DNA of 64,000 bases from positions 1,054,001 to 1,118,000 of the forward strand of contig JAPFFF010000006.1 of NCBI GenBank assembly GCA_039105265.1, given 5' to 3'. Every line of letters starts with the position of its first letter. Position 1 is the stretch's first letter. The notes beneath the pieces are model-generated. The model was not told the DNA's origin. It saw nothing but the letters and a program-made list of their open reading frames with translations, and made no database searches. Of this stretch, positions 10,133 through 19,944 are shown piece by piece. Both the position numbers and the translations under genes were made by a program. The DNA comes from Tritrichomonas musculus. Taxonomy: Eukaryota > Parabasalia > Tritrichomonadida > Tritrichomonadidae.

Positions 10133-10501
10133 ATTATTTTTACAATTGCTCCAGATTCAAAAAAATCAAGATTAATATTACTTATTATTGTATAATACAG
10201 TACATGATAATTTTGATTTGCCGGGAAAAAAAATATACTATTTATTTCCAATTGTTTGTTATTAAAATAAACTTGTATATGATATTTTCATTTTTAGACA
10301 TTTTTAGGTATTTGTTTGAATATCTCATCAAAGATCCATTATTTTCAATTTTGTGGATCATACTTTTTTTTTTTTGTAACATGAATAATAAAAACAAAAT
10401 ATTGGGATTTAAAGTCTAATAATATATTTTATAACTTCATACGATGAAACCTTGATATCGAAACATACAAAACAACAAACAAAAACAATAAAATTTCAAA
10501 G
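10133..10501. other. Convergent intergenic spacer
   Basis: AT-rich 3'-3' spacer between converging genes. A 71-codon frame at 10204-10419 is compositional (F, I, L rich, no motif). A T13-14 run occurs near 10365. Nothing else is seen. Confidence 0.4.
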
Positions 10502-11242
10502 TCAAGTAAGCTTAACTTTGGTCTTTGAACTTGAACTAACAAGGTCGTGAGGCGGATTATCATAACCAATGAATAAAATTTTTAAAAACAATAAAATTGC
10601 TACAATGTACTGCATTATTGCCATTGTATTATTAGCCTTTTTTGATTCTTCTGGCGAACAACGAATAACGATAATAACATTTGAAAAAACGATAAATAAT
10701 ATGAAATATGGCAAAATTAAGGACAAAAAACGAATTGGAAAATGAACACGTAAAGCAGCTATATCGGAAATGATAAAGTATGAAAGGAAAGACCACCAAA
10801 AAATAACAGAAAATGATAAATGTATAAAATAGCAATCTTCAAATGTAATAGCGGAAAGCCCAACCAAACCAAAACAAATAGCAAATGCGAGAACGTCACA
10901 AATTCTATTTAAAAGTTGAACTGGCGTTTTATGATTAGAATTCGAGTTTTCTTTTCTTTGAGAATAACGTTTTGCCATTTTGGATATTAATTTGTGTCTG
11001 ATATAAAAAATCGAGCCCAAGATACATGATTCAATACTCATACAAACAGCAAAAAGACGGTTTTCAGGAAATTTAATGAATGACTTAGATATTGTAGGTA
11101 TCTCTCCATTTTTCACATTGTGGCCTAGCCCATAATAAAGTATCCATCCTATTAAAACAGATATTGTGGGGAAAGAAAATCCTATCCAATAAAAAAAGTG
11201 TTCTGAAAGAAAGGGTATTATGATATTTGAGTTTTCATCCAT
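10502..11242 (-). CDS. Frag1/DRAM/Sfk1-family membrane protein
   Basis: A 246-residue protein with five to six hydrophobic segments. The first is near residues 12-38, followed by the loop NGEIPTISKSFIKFPENRLF, which closely matches the conserved PTISxTGxxxPE-R loop after the first membrane span of Frag1/DRAM/Sfk1 proteins (PGAP2, DRAM). Further spans lie near 60-80, 110-130, 140-160, 170-195 and 210-230. Members act in the Golgi, lysosome or plasma membrane, for example in GPI-lipid remodelling or autophagy. Which of these applies cannot be told. The C-terminal tail is short and serine/lysine-rich. Start is the first ATG of the frame. Confidence 0.72.
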   Translation of the reverse strand: MDENSNIIIPFLSEHFFYWIGFSFPTISVLIGWILYYGLGHNVKNGEIPTISKSFIKFPENRLFAVCMSIESCILGSIFYIRHKLISKMAKRYSQRKENSNSNHKTPVQLLNRICDVLAFAICFGLVGLSAITFEDCYFIHLSFSVIFWWSFLSYFIISDIAALRVHFPIRFLSLILPYFILFIVFSNVIIVIRCSPEESKKANNTMAIMQYIVAILLFLKILFIGYDNPPHDLVSSSSKTKVKLT

Positions 11243-11409
11243 ATCTATATGCTGAAATTGAGAAAATTATTTGATCGGTGAAAATTTAATTGAATTTGTA
11301 AATTCAATGAAATAAACAACATTAAACATAAAAAGAACAAATACTTAATATATCAATATACAATCATTAAAAAATTAAAAGAAAGGAAAAATCACTATAA
11401 AAATACAAT

Positions 11410-14400
11410 TTAATGAATAATATTATGTAACAATTGGGCAATTTCAGTAAGCCCGAGGCTATTTGCTTCTTTCACAGCATCAACTACAATATCTTTTTTA
11501 ACTTTTTTGGTTGAAATAATACCATTAATAAATATCAAATTTCTCTTTTTTACAGCAATTGATAAAGGAGAATCACCACCTAAAGATTTTGCATTAACAT
11601 CTATATCATCTCTTTGTAATAATAAATTGAAAATATCTTCATCTCCAACATCAACTGCTAAAGATAAAGGAGTCATTCCTCTTCCCGCAGAGGCAGCCAT
11701 CTCTGTGCTAGCACTTGAATGATTATCCATATCAATTTCATCGTCATCATCATTATTTTGACCAACAATAGCGATTTGATTCACATTTGTGAATTTACCA
11801 CCTTTATCATAACCCAGAAGCATTTTAACAATTGAGATATTTTTATTACCAATCGCAACAAAGAGAGGTGTCCAACCGTATTTATCTGCAATATTTGGAT
11901 CAACAATTGATGATGATGATTTTATAGATTCAGCATTTAGACTCTTGCTCCGATTTTTCATCCCATTAATGCTCTTTTTCTTACTCTTAAGAAGTTCTTG
12001 AACGATTTCTTCGAAATTATTTGATACAGCAATCATTAAAGGCGTATTCCCATCAGCATCTCTCAAGTTGACATTAATACCTGATACTTTTTTGAGCTCT
12101 CTTACAATTAAGACGTTTCCAGAGTTTGCAGCAACATGAAGGGGTGTCCAACGTAAATGGTCATTCCCTCTTCTATTAATTATATTTACCTCCTTTTGAT
12201 TGGCAATTAAATTGGCATTTTTATGGCAATTTATGAAGAAGCGCACAAGATCAAGCGACTGGGCTTGAATTGAAAAGATTAATGAATCAGGAGATCTGAA
12301 ACCAATATTATACAAAAAAATGATGAATGCTTTTTGAAGTAACAAAAAACCTGAAATTAATGAATTCAAAGGATTCATGAATCGTGATTTTGTAGATGGA
12401 TCCAAATCTGAGCTAACATTTGGAATTGATGAAGCAATGGCACGATTGAAGAGGGATTCATTATAATCCTTTTCAATTTCTACTTTCTTATCACATATAA
12501 TATATTTGATAACATTTACTTCCATTGAATCAATTGCAACTTCAATCAGTGAATCCAATTTAGAATAATCTTGAAACATTAATTCTGCAATTTCTTTAAA
12601 AATATCAAATCGATGAAATTGAATTGCACTCTCAGCAAGTTCAAACTCATTTTCAGCATTATTAATATTGTTCGAATCTGATTTAAAAAGTCTATTGAAA
12701 ATTACAAAAGATCCACCTGCAACAGTAGATACTTTCAAAAGATCGTTTGAACTTAAAGACTCAGCTTTATTCTGATTGAAAAGTGATGAATGGAATAAGC
12801 ACTGAGGCGATCCAGAAAAAGCAAAAGCAATTTCAATTTGCTGTTCTTGGACATCCCAAGGAGTTAAATCAACAACACATTGCTTCAAAAGGTCTTTTCC
12901 AAATAAACAATTATTATTACTATCAACAGTTTGACCATTTCCCTTATCATCATTTCTTTCATTATTTTCGCTATGCTGATCATCAGCCTCTTTGGGGTTT
13001 TCAGTGCTTGAAAAACTGAATTTAGTATAATCGTCTTTTGCTAATGCATCCCAAACATCTTTTTTCTTTTCATCATTCTTTTTGTAAAGTTCAATTTTTG
13101 CTTTTTCACTCTCACCTGCTTGCTCAAGGAGATCGTTGTAAAGCTCAGGATCAACTTGCTCAATAATCTTGGCAAAAGGGCAGAAAAAGTCAATAAATGG
13201 AATTCTGAGGAGTTTTGCATGACTTATTTCTTCATCTTCAGTTGATGTAAGCGAAAATGGCGAATTCCAATCTTCAAATTTTTCATATACACTAAAGAAA
13301 AGCGGTTTTATATCTTCATTGGTAAAAATACCTTGGTCAAGAAGACTTTCTATGAAATTTGCTAAAGCAGAATTTGAATAAAAATTCACATGAAACAACG
13401 ATTGCTTTAAGATTTCTAAAACTTCATCTGTAATTATCAATTTCAATAATTTAACAATAGAATCCACGTAAAGAGGCCGTAAAGCTACGGATCGCAGTAA
13501 GAAATTCACAAAAAGTGAAGAATTACTATCAAATTGATCGCTTCTACTATTTGAGTTAGAAAGAGCTAATTTTAAATCACTAACAATTGAATCTAATGAT
13601 TTTGAGTTCGACTTTTTTAATGCTTCTTGCTTTTGATTTTTGGATTTAAATAATTCGTTAAAATCACTTTCAAAGAAAACTTGCTCAAGATATTGCAAAA
13701 AATCTATTCCATCTTTTGAAAAACGATCTTGCTGCTCCTTTGAAGCCTGCTCGCTTGATTGTGCGTTTGGATGAGAAGTTGCTTTTGAAATTGCTTGAAT
13801 ATTATCTGCTAAAAGTTGAGCATTTATTGTGCTATTAGCTGCCAAAGATTGACGACCTGCTGGCTTTTTATTTGATGTACTTTGCTTTTCAGTTGATTTA
13901 TTGTACAAAACTCGTCTCCTTCGTGTTACAGGATCAAAAATACGAATTGGATCAACCATTGTAAGAAGCCAACCATCTATCAAATAAGGATATAAAAGAT
14001 CAGCGTTAACTTTGCTGAAAGTTCTTTCAGATTTTTTTATTGGAATATGATCAATTTCTTCAAGAGTGTCTGAGCCAAATGCAATAATAGTCATAACTCT
14101 GTAGTAATGATAGCGACTTAATGGCGTGTTTGCTAAAAATATATATTTTAACGATGGAGTTTTTTGAGCTCCTTTATATGTAGCAATTCCAGTGTTACTT
14201 AGTTTTAAAAGAACAAGTGATGGTGTATTTCCTCGATATGATTTGATGAAATTCGAGTAGTTTTGAAATGATGTTATATTTGGACTAGTGATAGTAACTT
14301 GATCATAATAAACACCTGGTGGAAGTTGTGGAAAACTAGTCAATTTAGCATTTGAAAACGTACGAGAAGACTTTGGTCGGAAAGGCGATTCGCTTGATTC

Positions 14401-14442
14401 TTTCATTTGATTAAGAATGTTTATTAATTCTATATCTCTCAT
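11410..14442 (-). CDS. Large ankyrin-repeat protein with LRR-like N-terminus
   Basis: A 1010-residue cytosolic protein. Residues about 35-165 resemble a short leucine-rich repeat region followed by a cap (SLVLLKLSNTGIATYKG, SLKYIFLANTPLSRYHYYR). Residues 190-520 are low-complexity and helical, with an acidic, asparagine-rich patch near 470-510. The C-terminal quarter has ankyrin repeats beginning RWTPLHVAANSGNVLIVREL, then GNTPLMIAVSNNFEEIVQEL, GWTPLFVAIGNKNISIVKML, GMTPLSLAVDVGDEDIFNLL and GDSPLSIAVKKRN. A serine/lysine-rich linker splits the second and third, and an acidic linker (DDDDEIDMD) the third and fourth. Such LRR-linker-ankyrin scaffolds form a large family in trichomonads and have no enzyme motif. 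The function is likely protein binding. Confidence 0.85.
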   Translation of the reverse strand: MRDIELINILNQMKESSESPFRPKSSRTFSNAKLTSFPQLPPGVYYDQVTITSPNITSFQNYSNFIKSYRGNTPSLVLLKLSNTGIATYKGAQKTPSLKYIFLANTPLSRYHYYRVMTIIAFGSDTLEEIDHIPIKKSERTFSKVNADLLYPYLIDGWLLTMVDPIRIFDPVTRRRRVLYNKSTEKQSTSNKKPAGRQSLAANSTINAQLLADNIQAISKATSHPNAQSSEQASKEQQDRFSKDGIDFLQYLEQVFFESDFNELFKSKNQKQEALKKSNSKSLDSIVSDLKLALSNSNSRSDQFDSNSSLFVNFLLRSVALRPLYVDSIVKLLKLIITDEVLEILKQSLFHVNFYSNSALANFIESLLDQGIFTNEDIKPLFFSVYEKFEDWNSPFSLTSTEDEEISHAKLLRIPFIDFFCPFAKIIEQVDPELYNDLLEQAGESEKAKIELYKKNDEKKKDVWDALAKDDYTKFSFSSTENPKEADDQHSENNERNDDKGNGQTVDSNNNCLFGKDLLKQCVVDLTPWDVQEQQIEIAFAFSGSPQCLFHSSLFNQNKAESLSSNDLLKVSTVAGGSFVIFNRLFKSDSNNINNAENEFELAESAIQFHRFDIFKEIAELMFQDYSKLDSLIEVAIDSMEVNVIKYIICDKKVEIEKDYNESLFNRAIASSIPNVSSDLDPSTKSRFMNPLNSLISGFLLLQKAFIIFLYNIGFRSPDSLIFSIQAQSLDLVRFFINCHKNANLIANQKEVNIINRRGNDHLRWTPLHVAANSGNVLIVRELKKVSGINVNLRDADGNTPLMIAVSNNFEEIVQELLKSKKKSINGMKNRSKSLNAESIKSSSSIVDPNIADKYGWTPLFVAIGNKNISIVKMLLGYDKGGKFTNVNQIAIVGQNNDDDDEIDMDNHSSASTEMAASAGRGMTPLSLAVDVGDEDIFNLLLQRDDIDVNAKSLGGDSPLSIAVKKRNLIFINGIISTKKVKKDIVVDAVKEANSLGLTEIAQLLHNIIH

Positions 14443-14845
14443 AAAAAATTAAAATATCTTTAAACAATATTGTTTTTGCCAGGAATAAAAATCAAAAATA
14501 TAAATTATTATATGAAAATATAATTAAAAGTTTATTCATATCAATCAAGGTGATCATTTTTTAAAAATTTGAATTATTTACATATATAATTATCGAATGA
14601 CATTATTAAAGAAATATCTAAATTATTTAAGGATTGCTTCAATTGTAATATCATTTTGAATAATAATGTTGATTTTTCTAATATTAAATATAAGAGTAGA
14701 TTACTATATTTCGAATGAATAATAATTATTTCACAAAAAAAAATATTTACTGAACAAATTCTATAGACAAAATAATAATATAAATTTAAATTGAAGCCAT
14801 TTTCAGAATCATAATATAAATTTACTGAACAAAGCTGATGTCATC
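14443..14845. other. Intergenic spacer
   Basis: AT-rich spacer between two minus-strand genes. AATCATAATATAAATTTACTGAACAA-like wording occurs twice (about 14750 and 14810), a short imperfect direct repeat. No gene is seen. Confidence 0.4.
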
Positions 14846-16915
14846 TCAGCTGGCTTCATTATTTTTTATATCAGCTTTATTTGGAACATTTTCAGAATCA
14901 GACTCAGGTTCTTTAAATTCATCATCATTCTCATCTTCATTTACTTCATTCTCATCTTCTTCTTGCGTTTCAGCATCATTATAATTTTCATTTTCATCAT
15001 AGGCTTCTTGTTCAACTTCTTTTTTAATTTCTTTAGTTTTTGATTTATCACTAGGCTTTTTATCACTTGCATTTTTGTGCCTCTTATTTTGCTTGATTTG
15101 TATGATAAAATCTGGTGCGCATACTGGATTAATGCTTGGTGTCAATTTAATAATTCCATTTTGAACATTTACTTCAAAAAAGTGGATTTCAGAATTATCT
15201 GCTAAAATAATTGAAATATCATCTGACATAACAACTTTTTCTTTGATTTTAGCAGCCCTTTTGGCGAAGTACATCAAAGGGACATCTATTTGCGAAAGGG
15301 AAGTTCCCTCAAATGGCTGAAGTGGAGCTTGGATGTCAAAAACTAACTCACCTAAAGATTTTAAGTTTGATATAAATTCATTGTTATCTGATAAAGATAA
15401 TCCTTTTGTTTCAAGTGAAATGCAAATTGATTTATACATCGAAAAGAAATAGTAAAGACATAAAGCTGTGTTAAGGTGGCAGTAATGAATTCCATTGTTA
15501 AAACAATTAAGGAAATCATTCATGAAATTATTTTGAATTTTGGAAAACTTATCACAAAAATCTTTTAAAATCGACGTTAAAAGAGTAAAAATACTATCTG
15601 TCATTAAATTTCCATCACTTTTTTGATCCATCTCATTTAATTTAAACTCAAACCCTTGAAAAACAAGCATCTTTTTTACAAATTCAGGTTTCAACAAGGT
15701 TGAATAATTAACTCTCCATTCAGTATTTGTTGGATCAACTTGTAACATTGCATCTGAAAGAACTTTAATTTCTTTAGAAATGAAATCACCACCAAGTTGC
15801 TTTATTCTCTTGTATATGATTTTTGTTGAAAACTGTGAACTAGTTATCATTTTAGACTGCTTTTTCCCGTAAATTGCATTAACAACATTTTTTGGGAATT
15901 TTACAGCTTGCTGACTTTGAATCATTTTGGCTGTTGATTCAATTGCATCAAGAAAAACTCTTGTTCGCAATGAAAGAAAAGATTTTGGGAGGAAAAGATT
16001 ATTTTTATTGTGAGTTTCATCAGTTGGAACATCATTTGATTTTGAATTATTCAAATTTTCAATTTCTGAACTTTCAGTAATTAAGGATAACAAAGATTCT
16101 CCAAAAGCCCAAAGACGTAATTGTTCTGATGGTATATGAAATTGAATTAATTCAATCAATTTAGACGGAAGAAAAGTTGATGGTTCACAATTTATAATTA
16201 TTTTTGATAAAAAATTACTGATATATGAATTAAATTGGCCTATCCATATAATTGCTTCTTCATCATTGATAACTTGATTTCCATACATTTTCAAACATTT
16301 AATGATACTTGAAATATTTTCTGTTGACGGAATTAGAAGATTAATCATCACAAGAAATTGAATATGGGGTGGGATTGCAAAATAAGATTCCATATCATAA
16401 TCTACAGGCAACGAATTAATAAGCAGATTAGGCAATTTATTACTTTGGAAAAGTTTGGTTCGATGAATATTTATTTCTTGAGCAAGATAGTGAATTTTTG
16501 CTTGAATATCTTTTTGAACTTCTATTGGTAAATCAGATATCAATAAAGATACATAGTAATGCAAAAAAGAAATATCAATTAATTCTTCAGAATAATAAGA
16601 GATAACTTCAGAAATTATAAAACCGAGTTTAGGATTTGACGAGATTTGGTTTGTTTCAAAAATAAAATTTGATAGATGAATTAGTAAATTTTCATCTGAT
16701 GGAAATTGTTTGCAAGCTGAATCTATTTTTTCACATATTTCTTGATTGTCTGACAGAAGAGACTTAATTTGCAATAATGTTAATTCTGGATTATTTGGAG
16801 CTCTTTTAAATCTATTTAGTAAAACAGTAAATTTTCGAAATCTTTCTTGATCATTTTGCAAAAAATTGGCAATTGATGTAATAAGTTCGTTCAGCTGAGA
16901 TAATGTTGTAGTCAT
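14846..16915 (-). CDS. Helical protein with acidic C-terminal tail, possible PAH-like start
   Basis: A 689-residue protein I do not recognise with confidence. Residues about 22-72 (RFRKFTVLLNRFKRAP, LLSDNQEICEKIDSACKQF) follow the hydrophobic pattern of a paired amphipathic helix domain as in SIN3 corepressors, but the rest of SIN3 is not visible. Residues 75-580 look helical and repeat-like. Residues 610-650 are lysine-rich and carry a possible nuclear signal (KQNKRHKNASDKKPSDKSK). The last 45 residues are mostly D, E and N. A basic stretch followed by an acidic tail suits a nuclear or chromatin protein, but this is inference. The start is the first ATG and lies 164 bases from the divergent Tex gene, so the two probably share a promoter region. 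Confidence 0.65.
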   Translation of the reverse strand: MTTTLSQLNELITSIANFLQNDQERFRKFTVLLNRFKRAPNNPELTLLQIKSLLSDNQEICEKIDSACKQFPSDENLLIHLSNFIFETNQISSNPKLGFIISEVISYYSEELIDISFLHYYVSLLISDLPIEVQKDIQAKIHYLAQEINIHRTKLFQSNKLPNLLINSLPVDYDMESYFAIPPHIQFLVMINLLIPSTENISSIIKCLKMYGNQVINDEEAIIWIGQFNSYISNFLSKIIINCEPSTFLPSKLIELIQFHIPSEQLRLWAFGESLLSLITESSEIENLNNSKSNDVPTDETHNKNNLFLPKSFLSLRTRVFLDAIESTAKMIQSQQAVKFPKNVVNAIYGKKQSKMITSSQFSTKIIYKRIKQLGGDFISKEIKVLSDAMLQVDPTNTEWRVNYSTLLKPEFVKKMLVFQGFEFKLNEMDQKSDGNLMTDSIFTLLTSILKDFCDKFSKIQNNFMNDFLNCFNNGIHYCHLNTALCLYYFFSMYKSICISLETKGLSLSDNNEFISNLKSLGELVFDIQAPLQPFEGTSLSQIDVPLMYFAKRAAKIKEKVVMSDDISIILADNSEIHFFEVNVQNGIIKLTPSINPVCAPDFIIQIKQNKRHKNASDKKPSDKSKTKEIKKEVEQEAYDENENYNDAETQEEDENEVNEDENDDEFKEPESDSENVPNKADIKNNEAS

Positions 16916-17079
16916 TTTTCGACAAAAATTGATTGAAATAATAAATCAAATTTGAGAGCAATTTAAACCTTTTTTGAATTCAATTTTTTCAATTTTTTTT
17001 AATCGAAGAATTTATTATATTCTACAGCTTTATCTTAGCTCAACAAACTTATTTTATTGATTACCATATTTTTTATTAA

Positions 17080-19233
17080 ATGAATATTCAAGAGACAATT
17101 GCCAATGAACTTTCTATTGAAAAATGGCAAGTGGAAGCAGCAATTGAATTGCTTGATCAAGGAAACACAATTCCTTTTATAACCAGATACAGAAAAGAAA
17201 TGACAGGATCTTTAGATGATGAACAGCTTCGTGATCTAAGTGAAAGACTTGTCGAACTTCGACAATTACATGAAAGAAAAATAGAGATCATCTCTAGCAT
17301 TGAAGAACAAAATAAACTAACACCAAAACTCAAAGATATGATCCAAAGAGCTACCAGCATCACGCTTGTTGAAGATCTATATAGGCCATTCAAACCGAAA
17401 GTACAGACAAGAGGCGTTATTGCAATCGAAAAAGGACTAGAAGGTCTTTCTGATATTATTACTCAACAAACTACTAAAAAATCTATTCAAACAGAAGCAA
17501 TGCGTTTTGTTTGTGAAGATAGAGGAGTTTTAACAGCAAATGAAGCAATATCTGGTGCTTTGGACATTATTGCTGAAAATATATCAGATAATGCTGATTA
17601 TCGAACCAGAATCAGAGAGCTTACTCTTGAAAAAGGCCAAATATTATCTAGTGCAGCTGATCCCAATACTAAATCAGATTATGAAATGTATTATGATTTC
17701 AAATCTAATATATCAGATTTACCAGGTTATCGTACTCTTGCCTTTAATCGTGGGGAGAAAGAAAAGTTTCTTGTAGTCAAAATAGAAGCTCCTGTTAGCG
17801 AAATCTTAGAGTTTCTCGAATCTGAGATAATAAAAAATAATAATCCAAATACCAATGATCTTTTAAAGGAAGCTATTAAAGATAGTTACATACTTATTAT
17901 AGCCCCATCCATTGAAGAAGAAGTGCGTGAAATATTAACACAAATAGCACAAACTCATGCTATTAAGGTTTTTGGATACAATCTCCATCAGCTTCTCATG
18001 CAACCGCCAATTACAGGTAAAGTTGTTTGTGGATGGGATCCAGCTTTCCGTACTGGATGCAAACTCGCTGTTGTTGATCCAACAGGAAAAGTTCTTCACA
18101 CTGATCAGATCTACCCAACTCCGCCTCAAAACAAAATTAATGAATCCAAGGAGATACTCAAAGACCTCATTAACAAATATAACATCACTCTATTCTCAGT
18201 AGGTAATGGAACCGCATCTCGCGAATCAGAATTAATTATTGGTCAACTCATCAAAGAAATTAAAAAACCACTCGAATATGTTATTGTCAGCGAAGCAGGC
18301 GCATCAGTTTACTCAACAAGTAAAGCTGCAAGAGAAGAATTTCCAGATTATAATGAATACCAACGCGGTGCTATTTCAATTGCACGTCGTATCCAAGATC
18401 CTCTTGCCGAACTCGTCAAAATTGATCCAAAAGCTATCGGAGTTGGACAATATCAACATGATTTGAACCAAGAAAAATTATCACACGCCCTTGATTCAGT
18501 TGTTGAACGTTGTGTTAATCAAGTTGGAGTTGACTTAAATACAGCATCAGCGAAACTGATGCAACATATCGCAGGAATTAACAAGAAAATATCAAAGAAT
18601 ATCGTTAAATACAGAGAAGAAAAAGGGAAATTCAAAAATCGATCTGATCTCCTAAAAGTTCCATTGATCGGACCAAAAGAATTCCAACAATGCGCTGGTT
18701 TTATGAGAATTACAGATGGCGATGATCCTTTAGATTCAACTTGTGTCCATCCTGAAAGTTACGAAGTTGCCAGAAAATTAATTTCAATGCTTGGCCTCAA
18801 AATTGATGATGAACTTGCTGATGGAAGCCTCGACGGAATCTCCAAAATGGTGAAGGACATCAAAGCAATCGCTAAAGAGCTTCATACAGGAGTTCCAACA
18901 CTTGAAGATATCATCAAAGAACTTGAGAAGCCTGCAAGAGACCCACGTGCTGAGATGCCAAAGCCAATTCTTAGACATAATGTTCTTGATATAAAGGATC
19001 TCAAGAAAGGAATGATTCTACGAGGAACTGTTAGAAATGTAACTGATTTCGGAGCATTTGTCGATATCGGAGTTCATCAAGATGGCCTTATTCACATTTC
19101 TGAAATGTCTACAAAGTTTGTGAAACACCCATTGGATATTATCAGTGTTGGAGATATTGTCAAAGTAAAGGTGCTAGGCATTAACTTGGGCAAAAAGAGA
19201 ATCAATTTAACAATGAAGAATATATTTAAATAA
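17080..19233 (+). CDS. tex: Bacterial-type Tex-like S1 RNA-binding protein
   Basis: A 717-residue Tex (YhgF/YdcI) protein, a nucleic-acid-binding factor related to the core of Spt6 and SRBD1 and linked in bacteria to transcription. Domain order is complete: Tex N-terminal helical domain (residues 1 to about 190, FITRYRKEMTGSLDDEQLRD), YqgF/RNase-H-like fold from about 312 (CGWDPAFRTGCKLAVVDPTG), helix-hairpin-helix repeats at about 467-540 (IGVGQYQHDLNQ, then LLKVPLIGPKEFQQCAGFMR), and an S1 domain at about 640-715 (RGTVRNVTDFGAFVDIGVHQ, DGLIHISEMS). Length and motifs match single-chain bacterial Tex rather than the longer animal SRBD1, which suggests lateral transfer. Codon use is AT-rich like its neighbours, so any transfer is old. 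It converges on the Hsp20 gene with 94 bases between. Confidence 0.93.
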   Translation: MNIQETIANELSIEKWQVEAAIELLDQGNTIPFITRYRKEMTGSLDDEQLRDLSERLVELRQLHERKIEIISSIEEQNKLTPKLKDMIQRATSITLVEDLYRPFKPKVQTRGVIAIEKGLEGLSDIITQQTTKKSIQTEAMRFVCEDRGVLTANEAISGALDIIAENISDNADYRTRIRELTLEKGQILSSAADPNTKSDYEMYYDFKSNISDLPGYRTLAFNRGEKEKFLVVKIEAPVSEILEFLESEIIKNNNPNTNDLLKEAIKDSYILIIAPSIEEEVREILTQIAQTHAIKVFGYNLHQLLMQPPITGKVVCGWDPAFRTGCKLAVVDPTGKVLHTDQIYPTPPQNKINESKEILKDLINKYNITLFSVGNGTASRESELIIGQLIKEIKKPLEYVIVSEAGASVYSTSKAAREEFPDYNEYQRGAISIARRIQDPLAELVKIDPKAIGVGQYQHDLNQEKLSHALDSVVERCVNQVGVDLNTASAKLMQHIAGINKKISKNIVKYREEKGKFKNRSDLLKVPLIGPKEFQQCAGFMRITDGDDPLDSTCVHPESYEVARKLISMLGLKIDDELADGSLDGISKMVKDIKAIAKELHTGVPTLEDIIKELEKPARDPRAEMPKPILRHNVLDIKDLKKGMILRGTVRNVTDFGAFVDIGVHQDGLIHISEMSTKFVKHPLDIISVGDIVKVKVLGINLGKKRINLTMKNIFK

Positions 19234-19327
19234 TTCTTGATCGATTTATATTTGTTAAATTAAAAATATTAAATTGTAAAATTTATTTACTGACGAATTT
19301 AATGATAATTTATATAAAATAAATCAT

Positions 19328-19672
19328 TTAGTTAATTACAACTTGTCGTTTAAGCGATGGCTTACGTGGTATTGTTACAGAAAGAACTCCGTCAGAAAGG
19401 CGAGCATCAATATTTTGCAAATCGGCTTCTTCTGGAAGTTCAAATATTCGTTCAAAATTACCAAATGTTCTTTCTGAGCGGACTTGAGTGAGTTCACTTG
19501 ACTTTTCATGAGTAGGTCGTTTCTTGGCTTTGAGAATTAAATGAGATTCATTGCAATCAATAGAAATATCATCTTTTTTAACGCCAGGGAGCTCATACTC
19601 AATGAGCATTTTAAGTCCATTAACGTAAATGTTACTTCGAGGTTTAAAAATCTTGGAGAAGGTTTGAAGCAT
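19328..19672 (-). CDS. Small heat-shock protein (Hsp20/alpha-crystallin)
   Basis: A 114-residue small heat-shock protein, an ATP-independent holdase chaperone. Nearly all of it is alpha-crystallin domain: IEYELPGVKKDDISIDCNES, then SERTFGNFERIFELPEEAD, and the signature LSDGVLSVTIPRK near residues 92-104. The N-terminal arm is only about 15 residues, short for the family, so oligomers may be small. The final VVIN may act as the IxI-like anchor. An ATG further upstream in another frame does not extend the domain. Only 30 bases separate its start codon from the T-run that ends the tRNA-Gly gene transcribed in the same direction, so its own promoter must be very compact. Confidence 0.9.
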   Translation of the reverse strand: MLQTFSKIFKPRSNIYVNGLKMLIEYELPGVKKDDISIDCNESHLILKAKKRPTHEKSSELTQVRSERTFGNFERIFELPEEADLQNIDARLSDGVLSVTIPRKPSLKRQVVIN

Positions 19673-19702
19673 TTAAATTTTTGATCGTATTTTTCAATTT
19701 TC

Positions 19703-19714
19703 AAAAAAAAAAAA
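19703..19714 (-). terminator. Pol III T-run terminator of tRNA-Gly
   Basis: A run of twelve T's on the minus strand starts four bases after the tRNA 3' end, a strong RNA polymerase III stop. Confidence 0.85.
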
Positions 19715-19718
19715 TCTT

Positions 19719-19789
19719 GCGTTGCCCGGGAATCGAACCCGGATCTCAAGCTTGGAAGGCTCACATGATAACCACTACACTAGCAACGC
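19719..19789 (-). tRNA. tRNA-Gly (anticodon UCC)
   Basis: A 71-base cloverleaf on the minus strand. The acceptor arms GCGTTGC and GCAACGC pair fully. The D-arm contains the A-box-like TAGTGTAGTGGTTATCA. The anticodon stem TGAGC/GCTTG encloses loop CTTCCAA, giving anticodon TCC. The T-arm CCGGGTTCGAATCCCGG is perfect. It has no intron and no encoded CCA. It closely resembles eukaryotic glycine tRNAs. Confidence 0.95.
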
Positions 19790-19944
19790 CTGAATTTTAT
19801 ATTCATTTTTTATTATAAGGAAATATTTCAACCAAATTCTAAATTTTTATCCTGTTCATTCCCTCATACTTTGAAATAATAATAAAAGACCTTGATAATA
19901 AAAACTAATATTTATTTACTATTATACAAACAAGTGAAAATGAT

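Noticed and set aside
10204-10419. 71-codon plus-strand frame
   Set aside because: A phenylalanine/isoleucine-rich artefact of T-rich 3' spacer between converging genes.
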